A stretch of 64,000 nt of DNA from Formicarius rufipectus (Eukaryota; Chordata; Aves; Passeriformes; Formicariidae), in NCBI GenBank assembly GCA_013399695.1, contig VXAU01003502.1, positions 603,031 to 667,030 of the forward strand, read 5' to 3'. Position 1 is the first letter of the stretch, and the number at the start of each line of letters is the position of its first letter. Of the stretch, positions 1 through 13,161 are shown piece after piece. A program made the position numbers and the translations under genes. Below the pieces are notes generated by a model, which saw only the letters and a list, made by a program, of their open reading frames with translations, searched no databases and had not been told where the DNA came from.

Positions 1-1116
1 ATGTCTGCTCACTGACCTCTTTCTCAGCTGAAGAAGGTACTTGAGCCCAACAGTGTGGGATTTTACTATTCTGATTGCTTACAGGCTCATGTCTGCTGCA
101 CATGGGAGCACTGTGAAAGGTTAGTACTGACTGATTTGTTATACACAGTCATGAAGGCATATACGATTTGGAGTTCAAGAGCAAATTGCCTAAGCCACCA
201 AACTGTCATTTTCTCTTCAATCTCTAAGCTCTGCCTCATTCTGCACTGTAACTCTAACCTAATGCTCCTCTTCCATTTCATCTGCTTTCTCATGGCTACC
301 TTTTTCTCCTGACCTATTTCACTGATAATTTTCCTTAGATTGAAAAATATATCCCTATGAAACAGGAAATATGTGTCTTACAGTTGGGACCATCTCTGTC
401 TTCACAAGTTCATAATAATCAGGTCATGGTTGTTGATATCCAGAGAGCACTTAGCTCTAATTTCAGATATTATTTCATTTTTTTATATTCAGTATGGTCC
501 TATAAATCCTCAAGGTGAATTTAGGGAAGAAAGCTGTAATAATTTTAACTTAAAAGTAAAAGAATAATTCAAGACAAGCTACTTCTAATTATCTTGCACT
601 TATGGTGGAGAAAGGGAGTGCATATATCAAAGTACCCAGTCACTCATGAACCACTGAGTCTTAAGTCATATTAAGGTCTTGAAATCAATAAAGAACTTAA
701 GACTTTCAGTCCCTGAAAGTGATTTTCTTGGACCTCAGTAAATATCATTACTTACTACAATGAAGTTAAAATAATAATATTCTATATTTTTCTCTAATAC
801 TTTACACATATTAAAAAGAATATAAGACTATGCATGCTCTAAGTTATTTCATTTTCCTTGGAGTTGGGTGATTGCAGATCTGCAGAACATGCTAGGTAGC
901 ATCTCTCTTATGATATGTAGACTGCTTCCAGCATCAGTGGCTCTGCATGGCTGGACCTGCTATCCAGCCAAGGCACAGCCAGCCAGTGAGGTACAGCAAA
1001 CTGAGGAGAAATAACTTTGAGGAAAAGGGTTTCTACAGGTCTCTGGAGAATACGGTTGTAAATAGAAGAGAGCTTTATGGAGCAAAATTGACAGAAAAGA
1101 ATAAACCATTGATACT
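1..1116. other. Unique AT-rich DNA, no gene recognised
   Basis: No CR1, LTR or exon-like signal was recognised here. The open frames (up to 85 codons) overlap on both strands and match no family I know, as expected from chance frames in AT-rich vertebrate DNA. Confidence 0.5.
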
Positions 1117-1140
1117 TTGATTGATTGATTGATTGATTGA
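1117..1140. repeat. (TTGA)6 microsatellite
   Basis: Six uninterrupted TTGA units, directly visible. Too short to be strongly unstable. Confidence 0.95.
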
Positions 1141-2345
1141 CGCATGCATTGAAGCCTTTACAAGCCAGATGCTGGTGAGAGGGACTGGTGCTAACAGACC
1201 TGAATGTTTCATTACATGCTAAATTAGACTGAAGGAAGAAGGCTAAGCATCCAATTGACCCTGTCTAACAGGAAGAAAAGTGGGGCCTGTGTTACAGCAA
1301 GAACTGGGAGTCAATGCCTAAATAGCAGCTGAGAATGTGTAATGAATGTGTAAATGGAAGGGAGTTTCCTGTGTATTAGAGTGAACTGAATCCTGTTATT
1401 TGTAATAGGCAGAAGATTGTAGTGACTGAAGTTTCAGCTTTCTTTCCATTTGTACTGCAGTGTCTGGTCTCCACAGGCTCAGCTTGAGGCTTTCAGTCTA
1501 GGACATTTTGTGGATAACAGTTTCTGATTCTCCTCCTTTTTTCTCTCCCTCTTTTATTCATTGTGCTTCAAGCCAAAGCTTGAGGCAGCAGATGGATTTA
1601 ACAGCATGGGATCAGCAAATTCCTGTTATGATGAACTGAGAGAGAGAAAAACCCTAACTTAGCTCTATTCATGCAAAGGGGAATAATTGCTTGTGAGTCA
1701 GTGGAGCTAGGATTTCACTCTGTGCATCCAGACTCCTCCTGAGTACTTGAAAGTGAGAGTTCTGGGAGGATTTGGCACTTTTGAGGGTATTCTTACAGAG
1801 AGGGATTGAAAAAGATGTTAATGAAGTAAACAATTATCAAGATAGTAATACTCATTTTTCTTGAAAAATCATCTTAACAATCTAGGGCTTATTATATTCA
1901 TAAAGCAATGCAATTAACGTAGAGCAAGTTCTCTTTCTGACGTATCTTGGCATCCTTGAGGACTATCAGGAATATTTCCTGGTTATTAAGGAAAAAGCCT
2001 GCTCTCTTGGACAACAACCTACACATTGACTTGTAGGTGTTGAAAGCAAACAGTAGGTGGCCTCAGAACATTAGCATTTGTTCTTCGCAGGAACAGCTGT
2101 AAAGCTAGGACAAAGCCCCGTTGATGCTCAGTGACTCGGTACAGCTCCTTCCCTAATTGCAGGAAACATGCTGAGATGTGTCCCGGAGCCCAGAGCTGTG
2201 GCTTTCACCTGGAACAAGGCCATGTGTTAAACCCGAGTGCAAACTCCTGTGATCTAGTTTTGCTTTTCTGTTTTAAACACATTTTGGCAATTGCCATCTC
2301 AGAAATTACTGGAAATACAAGTGTTGAACAGAGAAAATGAGATCA
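1141..2345. other. Unique DNA, nothing recognised
   Basis: No repeat family or coding signal identified between the TTGA microsatellite and the first CR1. Confidence 0.5.
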
Positions 2346-2643
2346 GAGAATCACAGAATACGTTGAGTTGGAATGGACCCACAAGGATTATTGAGTCCAA
2401 CTCTGAGCTCTGCACAGAATTCTTCCCAAAAGTCACACCATGAGTGTGCCCAAGAATATCATCCAAACTGCTCTTGAACTCTGCCAGGCTTGGTGCTGTG
2501 ACTACTTCCCTGGGGAGCCTGTTCAGTGCCCAACCACCCTCTGGGTGAAGAACCTTTTTCTAATATCCAACCTAAACCTCCCTTGACACAATTTCAGGTC
2601 ATTCCCTCATGTTCTGTCACTGGTCACCACAGAGAAGAGATCA
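2346..2643 (-). mobile_element. CR1 LINE 3' fragment
   Basis: The left edge reads AGAATCACAGAATACGTTGA, the reverse complement of a CR1 3' end. It is followed by the GTTGGAATGGACCC and GAGTCCAACTC blocks typical of avian CR1 3' UTRs. Further right, the reverse complement of the segment encoding the end of ORF2 is recognisable (ACCCTCTGGGTGAAGAACC; CACTGGTCACCACAGAGAAG). It is 5'-truncated, as is usual for CR1. Its subfamily looks like that of the copies at 43684 and 48896. Edges are uncertain by about 10 bp. Confidence 0.9.
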
Positions 2644-3303
2644 TAAGCAATTCTCGTTATCTGATGTGGCATATCAGATATACTAATTACCTGTGGCAGT
2701 GAAGACTGGAAAATCCACTTCCTCCTTTACTAAGAAATCTTCTCTATGACATCTTGCTTTTCAAATATCTGATGAATGTCTACATCTGGTAATTTTGGAG
2801 ATGACAACTTCTTAACTACCTTAAGCTTCTCCAAGATTTATTTGGCTTGTTTCCTTTAGTGAAGTTTTGCTTTGCAGGCTACAAAGAATTCAGTCCAAAC
2901 CTGTGCGCTTCAGGGTCATGAAAGTGAGTTCGCAGCCTTAGTCAAGGTTTGGTCACCTCAAGTAAAATTTATATTGTCAGCATCTAATCCTGGGCCTAGC
3001 TCTCATGTTTCAGGAGAATCCTTGATCACAGGGTCCAAACCCTATGTTTGGTGCAAGTCAGTTTGCAATGGCTTAATCCATTCCATCAGTGCTCTTCCAG
3101 ACTGCCAGATCATATCAACAGCAGAAAGAAGGTCAGTTCAATTCAATATACAGTTCAATATACTGTTCAGTTTTTTCAGTTTTGACTCCTTGAGAAATAA
3201 AAGTGAAATTAAACAAATCAACAAAAACCTTTTGCACTAAGGAAGATCCATTCATTACAATCCACATTGGCACACAGGGAGTGAAAGTGCAACAAGTCTC
3301 AAG
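2644..3303. other. Unique DNA, nothing recognised
   Basis: No family recognised. A small local duplication of TTCAATATAC-like motifs occurs around 3140-3170. Confidence 0.45.
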
Positions 3304-3312
3304 TTTTTGTTT

Positions 3313-3352
<40 letters not shown>

Positions 3353-3470
3353 TTTTTTTTTTTATTATTGGTTGGTTGGTTGGTTGGTTGGTTGGTTGGG
3401 TTTTGTTTGGTTGCTTTTGGTTTTTTTGTTGTTTGTTTTTTGTTTCATTTTGGTTTTGGTTTGTTTTTGC
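3304..3470. repeat. Poly-T / (TTGG)8 / T-G-rich low-complexity block
   Basis: An uninterrupted run of 38 T at 3314-3351 is followed by a second T run, then eight TTGG units at 3368-3399, then T/G-rich sequence to about 3470. The frames translated from it (poly-Phe, poly-Gly/Trp or poly-Lys) are artefacts. The block could be a polymorphic microsatellite. It could also be the A-rich tail of an old minus-strand retrocopy, but no retrocopy was recognised alongside it. Confidence 0.95.
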
Positions 3471-6400
3471 AAAGGTGAACAACAACAACGTATCACCAGA
3501 AAAGGACTATTTATTAGTTAATAACATAGTGTCTGTTTTCAGTCCATGAAGAACCTGCAGAGACTGGAACAGCAGAGCAAGGGGCTGTCCAAGCCAAAGG
3601 AAAGCAGGATACAGTCCTTGTCTTTTCAGAACCATTCAGCAAGAGAAAAAGAGCAGAATATTGGAATTTTCTGTATTAAATCTAGCAAACATCTTCTAAC
3701 ACAGGTTACAAGGCAGAGGAGGAGTAGTTGCTCTAAGAGTAGCTTGTTTACATTTAGCTGAGGCCTCTCCAACTGTGGGACAATCCTCACCTTTCCCAGT
3801 GTAAGGTGCATACAAATGGCCCTTCTACCCTGTACCCCACCCAGTGGTGCATTCACAGAGATATGGAACATGCTCATTTAGGTCTGTACACTGAGAGAGG
3901 CAGCTGTTTCTGTTAAAAAATGTGAATTTCAGTGCAAGTATCACTCCAGTACTGTTGAATATTTCATAATTACAAGAACATTTTACAAGTCTTACCTCAT
4001 GTAACATATTAACTGACTGCCAGCTGATTATCTGGCTTTAAGTCCTGTCAGCTGCACCTGTATTTCCCTATGACCAGATCAGGTGTGAGTATCTGATTTT
4101 AAAGTAGATTAGCAGTAGAGCTCAATGTTCAATTTCTCTTCACATATATAATTTGCCAGGAGAAAAATCAGTCAACCTAGTTGTTATTGCAACAGTGACT
4201 TGTGGAGTGATGGTCAGAAAAGTCCTCTGTTCCACAGCTTTTGCCAGTTATAGTTGCCAGTCCTAATCCCACAGTCAGGACAGGCAAGCAGTTTTTCAAC
4301 ATTCATTTAAATGAAAAAGGAGCATTAGCTTTAACAACCTGGAGTGGTTTATAGATTCCCCTCCCTTGGTCTATAAAATACCGTAGATTTTTAAGTCTAA
4401 AATGTTGAGTATGGAACAGGACAGAAATATGTTCTTGGTGCCTCCAGTTGTTTCACAAATTGCTATCAGATCATCCTTAAGAGCACAAAATCTTTGCACA
4501 AAAGGGGACAGAGAAAGCAGCTTTGTCTAGAGCAGACATTACCTTTCCTCTCTCTCCCAATTTATAGTGCAGTATCAAGGATGCTACTAAGCCATGGCAC
4601 TATGCCCATTTTTATTGCTAATGGATCTTCATGTCTCTGCTAGAGAGAAGCAATGCTGTAGAAAACACACTGGCAGATCCAGACATTATAGAAAAGATCT
4701 CCCAGAAAAAAACTACTGTAGGAGTGCATCTATGGGTGTAATGAAATTCTTTTGCTGACAAAATGTTTTATTTTGCATCTAAACCCACCAGCTAAGCCAT
4801 CTCTGAACATCTCATGCATTCAAGGTTGGACCTTCACATCAGGAGGACTGACTGTCACTGCAAAGCCAAGGCCCTCGGGAGCACAGACAGCGTCAGACTG
4901 TCCCACAGCCCAGAGCAATCGCTGTGTGCAGAGCCCTTCCTCTAGCTGTGTCCACCCTGCTCAAAGAGAGGCTTGTTCAGCCTGTCCCCATTCCTTTCAC
5001 AGGTCCTCTGACACTCTGCATGCCTTTGTCACCTCCTCTGTATGGTAGTTATTGGGTCAAATTGTAGCTGCATGGTACCTACTGAGTTAGCTCTTGAAGC
5101 AGCAGCAATGAGAATACGGTAAATTATTTGACCTGCCTGGAGAGTGAATATATTATCAATTTACTGAGGCTGTCTTTCATTCATATCTCACGTGGTGCAA
5201 AGGATGGGCCTGGACAGCTTTGTGATTCTGTGGAAATGGCAAAAATCTGCATTTGACTCATCAGAGAAAATTATTTCAATGATGCTGACATTTATCTGAT
5301 ACTGGAAATCCTACTGAAATATTCCAAATCTTCTCCTTCCATTCTGGTTCATCTGCCTTATCCTACTGCTGTCTGCACTCTGGTGCTTGGGAATCCCCAG
5401 TGTCCTCTATAAGGAGTGATTAGCTGGTAGTGTGAGGCAGAGGGACAGGATGTGCAATTTTCCCTCACCATGGAATTATCATTCATATGTGAGATAAGAA
5501 CATCCCTCATTCAGTAGTGTGATTTCAAAAGAACTCTGCAATTTCACTTTCATTATAACTAACACTGGCCTAGCCATCTGAAATACCGTTTAATGACTTA
5601 TCAGTCCAAAAAATTTCAGTCACAATTTGGGGACGTTTTTGTGTTTATTGGGCTACATTCATACTGAATTTAGCTGCTATAATGCCACTGGTTTAGCTGA
5701 AACTATGTCAGTTCAAACTACTGAGGATTCTACTCTTGGTTAAGTAGCCACATCACATTTGTACAGGTCTTCTAAACTGCAGGGGAAGCTCAGAAAGCAT
5801 GAAAACACAGGATTTAAGTTTAAATAGCACATTCTTATTCTTCTAAAAATGTGATAATGTTTTTCCTCCATTAGGTTTACTGTCTGAGTTGCTTAAATAT
5901 TGGTCATCTTCAGCAGTTTTGATATAGATAGGAGCCAGGTCAAATATGTTTTTTCTCTAAAGATCTGCTATGTTCAGGATGTGCGACTCAATACATGAAT
6001 CCTGTGCTTTGTGTATATACTCTTGTCTGACTATCTGCATCACACACTACATCTGCCTTGCTATACAAAACTCAGGAAACACCTTGCTGAGAGAGTATCA
6101 AGCCATGGGACCAGCGAGAAAGGCTACATAGCACTGGCTCTGGATTGACTCTGAGTTCAGTGTGATGCCTCCCCCGAAGACCTTCAATCGTAATTGCTAC
6201 TTGGTTCATGTGGATTTTTTCCAAGTTTCTGTCATAACTGAGATGAGCCTGTGGATCTCAACCCTGTAAGAAGTTGTCTTCACAGTGGGAAGTCCACACT
6301 TTGTGTTGCACACCCTGAAAGAGGAGTGCTGGGGGCACTCTTGGAGGGCTATGTAGGGCAGAGGGCAGCAAAATTGAAGCAGTCATGCTCAGCTAGATTA

Positions 6401-9400
6401 ACAGGAGGCAGACAGGCCATGTGTTGCTCCTGTGCAGTGCACAGCCCCAGCCCAGCCTGTAGGCACACTAGCCAAACAGCATCCATCCTCTGCCTTGGAA
6501 CACTTTGGCAATATAAACATAACTAAATCCTTATCCTTTTTTTAGTTTTCTTTCTGTCCTAAGAAAATTCCCAGGTTTCAATAATGACATGGCAGCCAAC
6601 ACTGAGAGTCTTTTGACCTGATTTTTATTATTTAAATACTAGGCTTTGGTCTAAGCCAACATCTTGCTACACTCAACAGCAAAAGCTGCATCCCAATCCT
6701 GTGATTACTTCTGAATCTCACTAAAACTTGCTTAAATTAAACAAGTGGTGGATGTTTGGGTTAGGGTCTAGTCTAGCTGTTGACAAATCTTAAGCAAACC
6801 ACTAAAGTTCAGCGTCTGTCAGTAAGAAATAATAAACTTTGCTTTCTCTTAAATAGAGTATTACAAGACTACAAATCTTCTTGAGATCCATGGCTTAGAG
6901 GTGCTCGTATGCAACTGTAAGCAGAAGGTATGATAACTGCTTATAAATGTGACATGCTAGCACGATCACTAATGTGAACAAAACTCATGTATTCCAAAAT
7001 AAAATTGAAGCTTAGGGCTTAAACTTGTAGATAATTGCTATAGTGTTGTATTTTTCCCCACTTCTCCACATCAAGTTAAAACATGGGGTCTGTGTCCTGA
7101 TAAATATGCTATCTCATTCAGACAATTATAATGCAGCAGAGGAATTCACAAAATGTTCTTGGAAAAGACACATAGCAAAGCCTTGAGGGAAGATATGATT
7201 TAAGAAAAGCCTTGCAGTAGAAGGGAGAGGATAAATGAAGCATAGAAATGGGAGACTGGCTGGCAAAAAAGGACAAAAGTGGAACAAAGAGATATGTCCA
7301 ACTTTTGTTTTCAGTTTCACTAACATAATTATTTTTACCAAATAATACTTTCCTTTGAAGGGCCTAAATTTGTTTTTTGTTGCTTTTCTCTTAATAATCA
7401 AGGACTAGCCAAAGTCAGAAAAGTAAAATCATATAGCGTGGTCAGTACTCTGATGAAAGCTTACAGAATTGTTGCAAGGAGGATGGATGGGTTTGTTTTC
7501 TCCCTGTGGGATGGGATGTAGCTATTTTTTTCCTGAGAAATGAAATAGCTTATTGTAATATACAGCTTTGGACTTAACAAGGAGATATGGAATCTGGATG
7601 AGTTTTTATCTTTAGCAAACTGACTGACCTGAAAATTATTCTGCTCTTAGACTTCATTCATATGCCTCTACCCTGCAGGTAGAAATATGGCAGGTCCGAA
7701 AGGGTAATAGATAAGTTCCTGGAAAGCAAGTACATAAAAAGATAGTAGAAGGACAACATAGGTGTTATTCACCAATACTCTTGAACCGCTGACTGCACAG
7801 ACCAGGCTTACATGTTCTTTTGCGATTCTTGTTATTCTTGAGGTGCAGGATTAGGTCAGATGGACAATAGGACCAGGTAGACCATGTCTTATGTTTTACT
7901 CCACACCCTGCAAATCACATTTTCGAGGCCAAACTCACCTGCCTTTTTAAACAAAGTTTGTAATCAAAGATCTCAGTATACATGTGAGAGATGAGATAGA
8001 TTGTCCATGGTAAGGTGAAGGCCAGGCATTGGAGGTAAGCTGGTACTCTCACAGTACACTGGCAGAGAGATCTAAGCATCTCTTGCAGAACAATGAGACC
8101 TGCAGAAACTTCACTGGATCGATGGAAAATTTAACCAACCTAGAATTTTGCCAAAAGGGAAATACAAGAATGGCATTCAGAGAAGTGTAGAGGGTGCATA
8201 TAGAGCAGAACAAAAATCCAGTTGACTGAAAGTTTCTCTGTTGTCTCATCTAATGTTTAATACCCTTTTCAATGGTGCATGTATCAGCCAAAGTGTGGGA
8301 GGTAATTCTCTATCACTGGTCTAAGTTTCCTCCCACACAAAGCAAATGATTTTACGTCAGCCTGTCCTCAGCTTTCACTGTAAGGATACACCAAGACAGT
8401 TCTTCACCTTTTGAAAGTTGTGTTTTTGATTCAAGAATACTCTCAATATACACATTTGCAAGTAACTCTGCAATGAGCAGGTATAACAGGCTGTGCCTCA
8501 TCTGACTCCTGAAAACCAACCTCTAGACTATGATACATCCTCATTAACTGAGGCTTCACAAGGGTAGGTGGACCCTCACCCAAACTGCATTTCACTGCAG
8601 TGCCATTACCTACAGTTAGGAAACTGACTGCCCTGATTACTTTGGCAGATGCCAATCAAGCAAGATAAACAAGCCAGGGTACTATGCCTGACCTTTATGT
8701 AGCCTTTCAGGAATATGTAGGTATCCTATGAGTACTGTGATGGAGCTACCAGCTCCAAGAACACATTGCGAATACAGTGCAGCTGGGACTAGCTATGGGC
8801 ACCCCAACTAGGTGTGGATACCTGGACTCCACTGCTAGCGACTGCTCTCTATTGAACTGCCTTCTACTCTCACTTGATTGTACTGATTAGTGGAGAGATT
8901 CATATACCCAGACCCATTTGAGCATCCAAGAACCTCCTTAAAAATATGTGGATTTCCTATAGGCTCTTTATCATGGTTGCCAGCCCTATGCAGGTGTCTG
9001 GCACAGGAAATGCCAATGGTATTGCACGCTATGTTTTGGCAACCAAATGAGGATCCAGGTGACCATCCTCAATAGAATCATTTTAAATTCCTACCCCATA
9101 CCTGCTTTTCAGTGTCTCAATCTCAACTGAATGTCATTAGGAGATGGAAAGTGGATTTTCCCTCACAAGATAGGCCTAACAGTGGGATCAAGCCTCCTCT
9201 GGGCAGATGAAGTACAGTCCTCCAGAGCGCAGATTTTTTATTTTTTTTTTTCCATTATGGACAAATCCTTTGAGTCTGGAAAAAATCTCTATGATACAAT
9301 GAGACTTTGCTACAAATAGCCATTGAATTAGCCATGTAGGTCCACAGGCAGAAACTCTGTGGGGCCCTTATATGACATCATTGTGAAGAGAAGGCTTCCA

Positions 9401-9403
9401 AAT
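3471..9403. other. Long unique stretch, no gene recognised
   Basis: About 5.9 kb without a recognised mobile element. Two patches look visibly richer in G+C than their surroundings (about 4828-5048 and 6250-6490). Each carries a frame of 90-100 codons, but the translations show no known domain, so I do not call genes. Confidence 0.45.
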
Positions 9404-9610
9404 ATTCACAGAATAGTTGAGGTTGGAAGAGACCTCTGAAGGTTATCTGGTTCAACCCCCATTCTGTAGCAGGGCCAGCTAGAGTCCAAGTCCACATCCA
9501 GAGAGCTTCTGAATGCCTTCATGGATGGAGATTCCACAACCTCCCAGGGCAATCTGCCAGTGCTCAGTCATCCTCACAGTTAAAAAAGTGTTTCGTGATG
9601 TTAATAGGGA
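9404..9610 (-). mobile_element. CR1 LINE 3' fragment
   Basis: The reverse complement of a CR1 3' UTR is recognisable from TTCACAGAATAGTTGAGG, GTTGGAAGAGACCTCTGAAG, CTGGTTCAACCCCC and CCACAACCTCCCAGGGCAA. It fades around 9610. It is strongly 5'-truncated with no ORF2 portion. Confidence 0.88.
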
Positions 9611-10680
9611 AAGATTTCTACCATTTTTCTCCTCCAGCTATCAATTTCCAAGTTCCTTCCTTAATCTTAAGGAAAAATCTACAAAGTAAAAAGTGCTTGT
9701 TAGCAAAACATTTCTCTTCTCATTATTCTCCATTGTTATTAGCACCACTTCATCTGCCATATGTTCTATATTTTAAGCCTTGCTTTAGAAACTCCTAAAT
9801 CTTGCCTGGGATGTATGAAAATAATTATGAATCCAATGAAATTTGAAGTGCAACATATTCCTGATAGGATTTTCATGTTTGCCATCTTGACGTATTGGTA
9901 TAGTGGAATCTCTGTTTTCTCTTCAAAATAATTTTACCTTCCCCTGAGAAAGAAATTAATGAAACTAAGACATTTTTTATCTTGACAATGTGAGAATTTT
10001 TTGTCACAGGAAGTCATGTGCATGAAGTTTCAAAGCCATTCTGCTGAGTCACTCCCACAGCTGCACCGTGTTGGTTCTATTAGTGCCAATTCAGAAAAAC
10101 AAAGAAGTAGCATATTTCTCAGAGGCACAGTATGTTGGGACTCAAGAAAGAAAGGAATTTCTTACCATAGCCATGCTTACTTGGAAGATATTTGTGGCAT
10201 TTCAGGCTGAAGTAAAAGCATTATGTTGACCTGTCTCCACACAGCATTTATGCAAGATTATCATCATATGAACTGTGTATGAAAGAGGAACCTTACAAGC
10301 TCAAAAAATACCTGACTACAAGGGGTACGTGACCATTTAAGGCACTGGCATAACACTGTGTCTGTGCACTCTGTGTGTCCTCCAAAGGACAAGGGAAGTT
10401 CTGATCATGTCATGGAGATTGATTGTGTACCATGCAAATGCAGTCTTCAGAGAAAGGAACTGCAGTCCCTTATCCCAGTCTCTACATCACAAACAAAAGT
10501 TGAAGTTCTAAAAATTAACTGGACAAAGCTGTAGGGTATCCAGATAGATTTCAAAAAATACATCTTTGTCATGAGACCATCAACTAAATTGTTGGTACGT
10601 TCTCTAAGCACAGAAATGATGGACTTTCTTAATGAATGAATATTTAAGAGTGTTTATATTAAGGCTATTAAAGCAGGTGG
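9611..10680. other. Unique DNA, nothing recognised
   Basis: No repeat family or coding domain recognised up to the TGA microsatellite. Confidence 0.45.

Positions 10681-10738
<58 letters not shown>
10681..10738. repeat. (TGA)19 trinucleotide microsatellite
   Basis: A 58-bp perfect trinucleotide array. The poly-Met frame that spans it is a translation artefact. Perfect arrays of this length are usually length-polymorphic. Confidence 0.97.
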
Positions 10739-10739
<1 letters not shown>

Positions 10740-11087
10740 ACTCCTGATATTTATTCCAAAATGTCAGAGGTAAACACATGGAACTTCAGATTTCAGACCC
10801 AGTCTTATGTTCAACATAATTTTAAGCATCTAAAAGGTAATATGAAGAGTGGAAAGGTGTAAAAACCAGGAAGGATAGGAACAAGAAAGCATGTGCATCA
10901 AGACAAAGACAGAAGGATTTTTTACTAAGTACTTCTGTGAACAAAACACATTCAATTTGTGGAAAATGAACTTACTTTTCCCCAGAGAAGGGGGTGCAGC
11001 AGAATCTGTTCCCTCTGCACTGTTAGCTAAGACTGCTCCTAGAGCACAGTTCTATGGAGCAGCTAAGAACAAAGATGAGATTTAGAT
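10739..11087. other. Unique DNA, nothing recognised
   Basis: No recognised repeat or gene between the TGA array and the next CR1. Confidence 0.45.
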
Positions 11088-11342
11088 AGAATCATAAAAT
11101 CATAGGATAGTTTAAGCTAGAAGGGACCTTCAAAGGTCACCTAGTTCAAACTGCCTTCAGGGAGCAGGGGCAACTTCAACTGGACGCGGTTACTCAAAGC
11201 TCCATCCCCCCCGATGTTGAATGTTTCCAGGGATGGTGCACCGCTAAACAATCTGTTCCAGTGTTTCACCACGGTTATTGTAAAAAGTTTCTTCCTTATA
11301 TCTAGTCTAAATCTATCCCCTTTTAGTTAGGTTGTTCTTCAG
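11088..11342 (-). mobile_element. CR1 LINE 3' fragment
   Basis: Starts with the octamer-like tail in reverse (AGAATCATAAAATCATAGG), then AGAAGGGACCTTCAAAGGTC and CCTAGTTCAAACTGCC. It continues to the CCTTATATCTAGTCTAAATC segment characteristic of CR1 3' UTR read on the opposite strand. No ORF2 remnant. Confidence 0.9.
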
Positions 11343-13161
11343 TGCTATATATTTTGCCTTTTGTGTCTTTCAAAATCATGCTTCTGTTTTGTCATAAATT
11401 GGCCAAAACCTCATCTTTGCAAGAACATGCTCAGGTTCTGCCCTAACCTTGTCTAGTAAGAGGCATTTTCTTCAAGTCACCTATCATGTCTCATAATCTT
11501 TGTTTCCAGTGGTCTCATTTGTCTCCTCACCACAGGCACTGCTGATTCACTCTTAGTGCCTGCTTGTCAACATGTTTTCAAGCTCTGGAGGGCTCTGCAC
11601 TGAACTGTGAGAGTCATTCTGGATACCAGTGATATTAACTGTCAGGTAAATTAAGAAAAATATGCCACAACGCATGGAGTTTAGTGTTTTGCAACAGCAG
11701 GAATCAGGAGTGGAAGAGGCAGTGATTCTTCCACTGTCTGGTATCAGCACAGAAAAACATTAGCCTGCAAAGAAATATTATTAACTTGGAATGGTAAAAA
11801 TTGATGTAGCCTCAGTTCAGTCTCCTTCATATGTGGATCTCTTTTACCAAACTCATTGCTGTTTCAGCACCAACCATAGGTACACTGAATATATGGGACG
11901 CTAGTTCACCAACGTGGTCAGCAAGCCTGGATAGTGAGGTTGCCTGTCTGCTTCACCTTGAGTTTTGTGATACTTACATATCTTGACATACTTGTCTTGA
12001 CTAGGCCAAGAGAGATACATGCATTAGAAAGTCATTGTTTCTTGTACCAGCATGAGTGACAGCAGGTTTTCCTCAGACATCCACCACATCTCCTGAGGTT
12101 GCCATATGGTGGAATTCCTGCCAAATTATTCCTATCCAAATGCCTTTTTATATCTCTATTGGTCTTTTTAGCCTTCACACTCTTCAGGAAAGCAGACATT
12201 GGGGTACTATCCCAGTGAAGTATCATTATGATTCTTCCCCTGTACAGTTCATTCTCCCTTCCCTTCAGGATTATTTGATGACACATTTCCTTGTTCAAAA
12301 CTGTGGAAGCCAAGAGAACATATGGTCAATAGTTTATAATAAACTCCTGGCAGTCTGCCTCTACGGATGTTTTAGCACATTGTGGGGACTTGATAGCTTG
12401 CAACATTTCCTTCTCAGACAGATCATTTCCTGGTAGTTAGTGTTGGCTGTGTTGACAGCTGCAAGTTTGTGTTGGGACAAAGAAACATTTACATGTAATG
12501 AATAGCAGTAAAATGCCTATGTGATAGAGCTTGAGAGGTGTAAGAGTTTGCACTAAGGGGACTACTGGCCTTATTAAGACAACAAATGAAGAGTTTTCTC
12601 TCATCGTAAAATGCAAGCTGACTCCCTCTTTCCATCAGATCACTGATAAGCCTTTTTCTTAAATCCAGTGGCAGCCTTTGTGTAAGGCCATTGTCAGGAT
12701 AAAGGATTTCCAGTTTCTGAGCTATCTAAAGAAATCTAGCACAGGTTTTTCTCCAAGGTCATAGATTATATGAAGTTTCTTCTCTAGTCATTTTTTCATG
12801 CCTCTGAACCACAAGTTACTGCCTCATGCATTGGGCTGATGCAACTGTGTGCTGGTTTTTCTGCTGAGAAAACTGGGACAATTCCACAAGTGGTTGCACT
12901 GAATGGAGAGGCAGATGAACTGTATGTAGAATGGGATCTGCTTGAAGTGAGATTGAAACCACAACACATGCATCCACAGAAAACCTCACTCCATTCATAA
13001 TCTTGTACTTTTTTATGTCTTCAAATGTGTATTTTCCCTTTACCTTACAATGTTCCTACCTCTTCCAAGACTCAAATTATGATTAAGTCATCTCCCCCAT
13101 CAAAAAAATGAGCTAGACTGGAGGCAGGATAAGCTGCATAAAGAGAAGTGAACTACATAGT
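11343..13161. other. Unique DNA, nothing recognised
   Basis: Frames of 126 codons (+, 12056-12436) and 93 codons (-, 12032-12313) overlap on opposite strands. Neither translation shows a domain I recognise. Such overlap most often reflects a chance absence of stops. Confidence 0.4.

Noticed and set aside
3203..3549. Poly-Phe, poly-Gly/Trp and poly-Lys frames on both strands
   Set aside because: Translations of the poly-T and TTGG simple repeats.
5195..5226. Possible CR1 tail (CAGCTTTGTGATTCTGTGG)
   Set aside because: There is no upstream CR1 body. A single short match is not enough.
10632..10862. Frame with a poly-methionine run
   Set aside because: Caused by the TGA trinucleotide array.
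12032..12436. Overlapping 126- and 93-codon frames on opposite strands
   Set aside because: Opposite-strand overlap without any known motif is best explained by chance.
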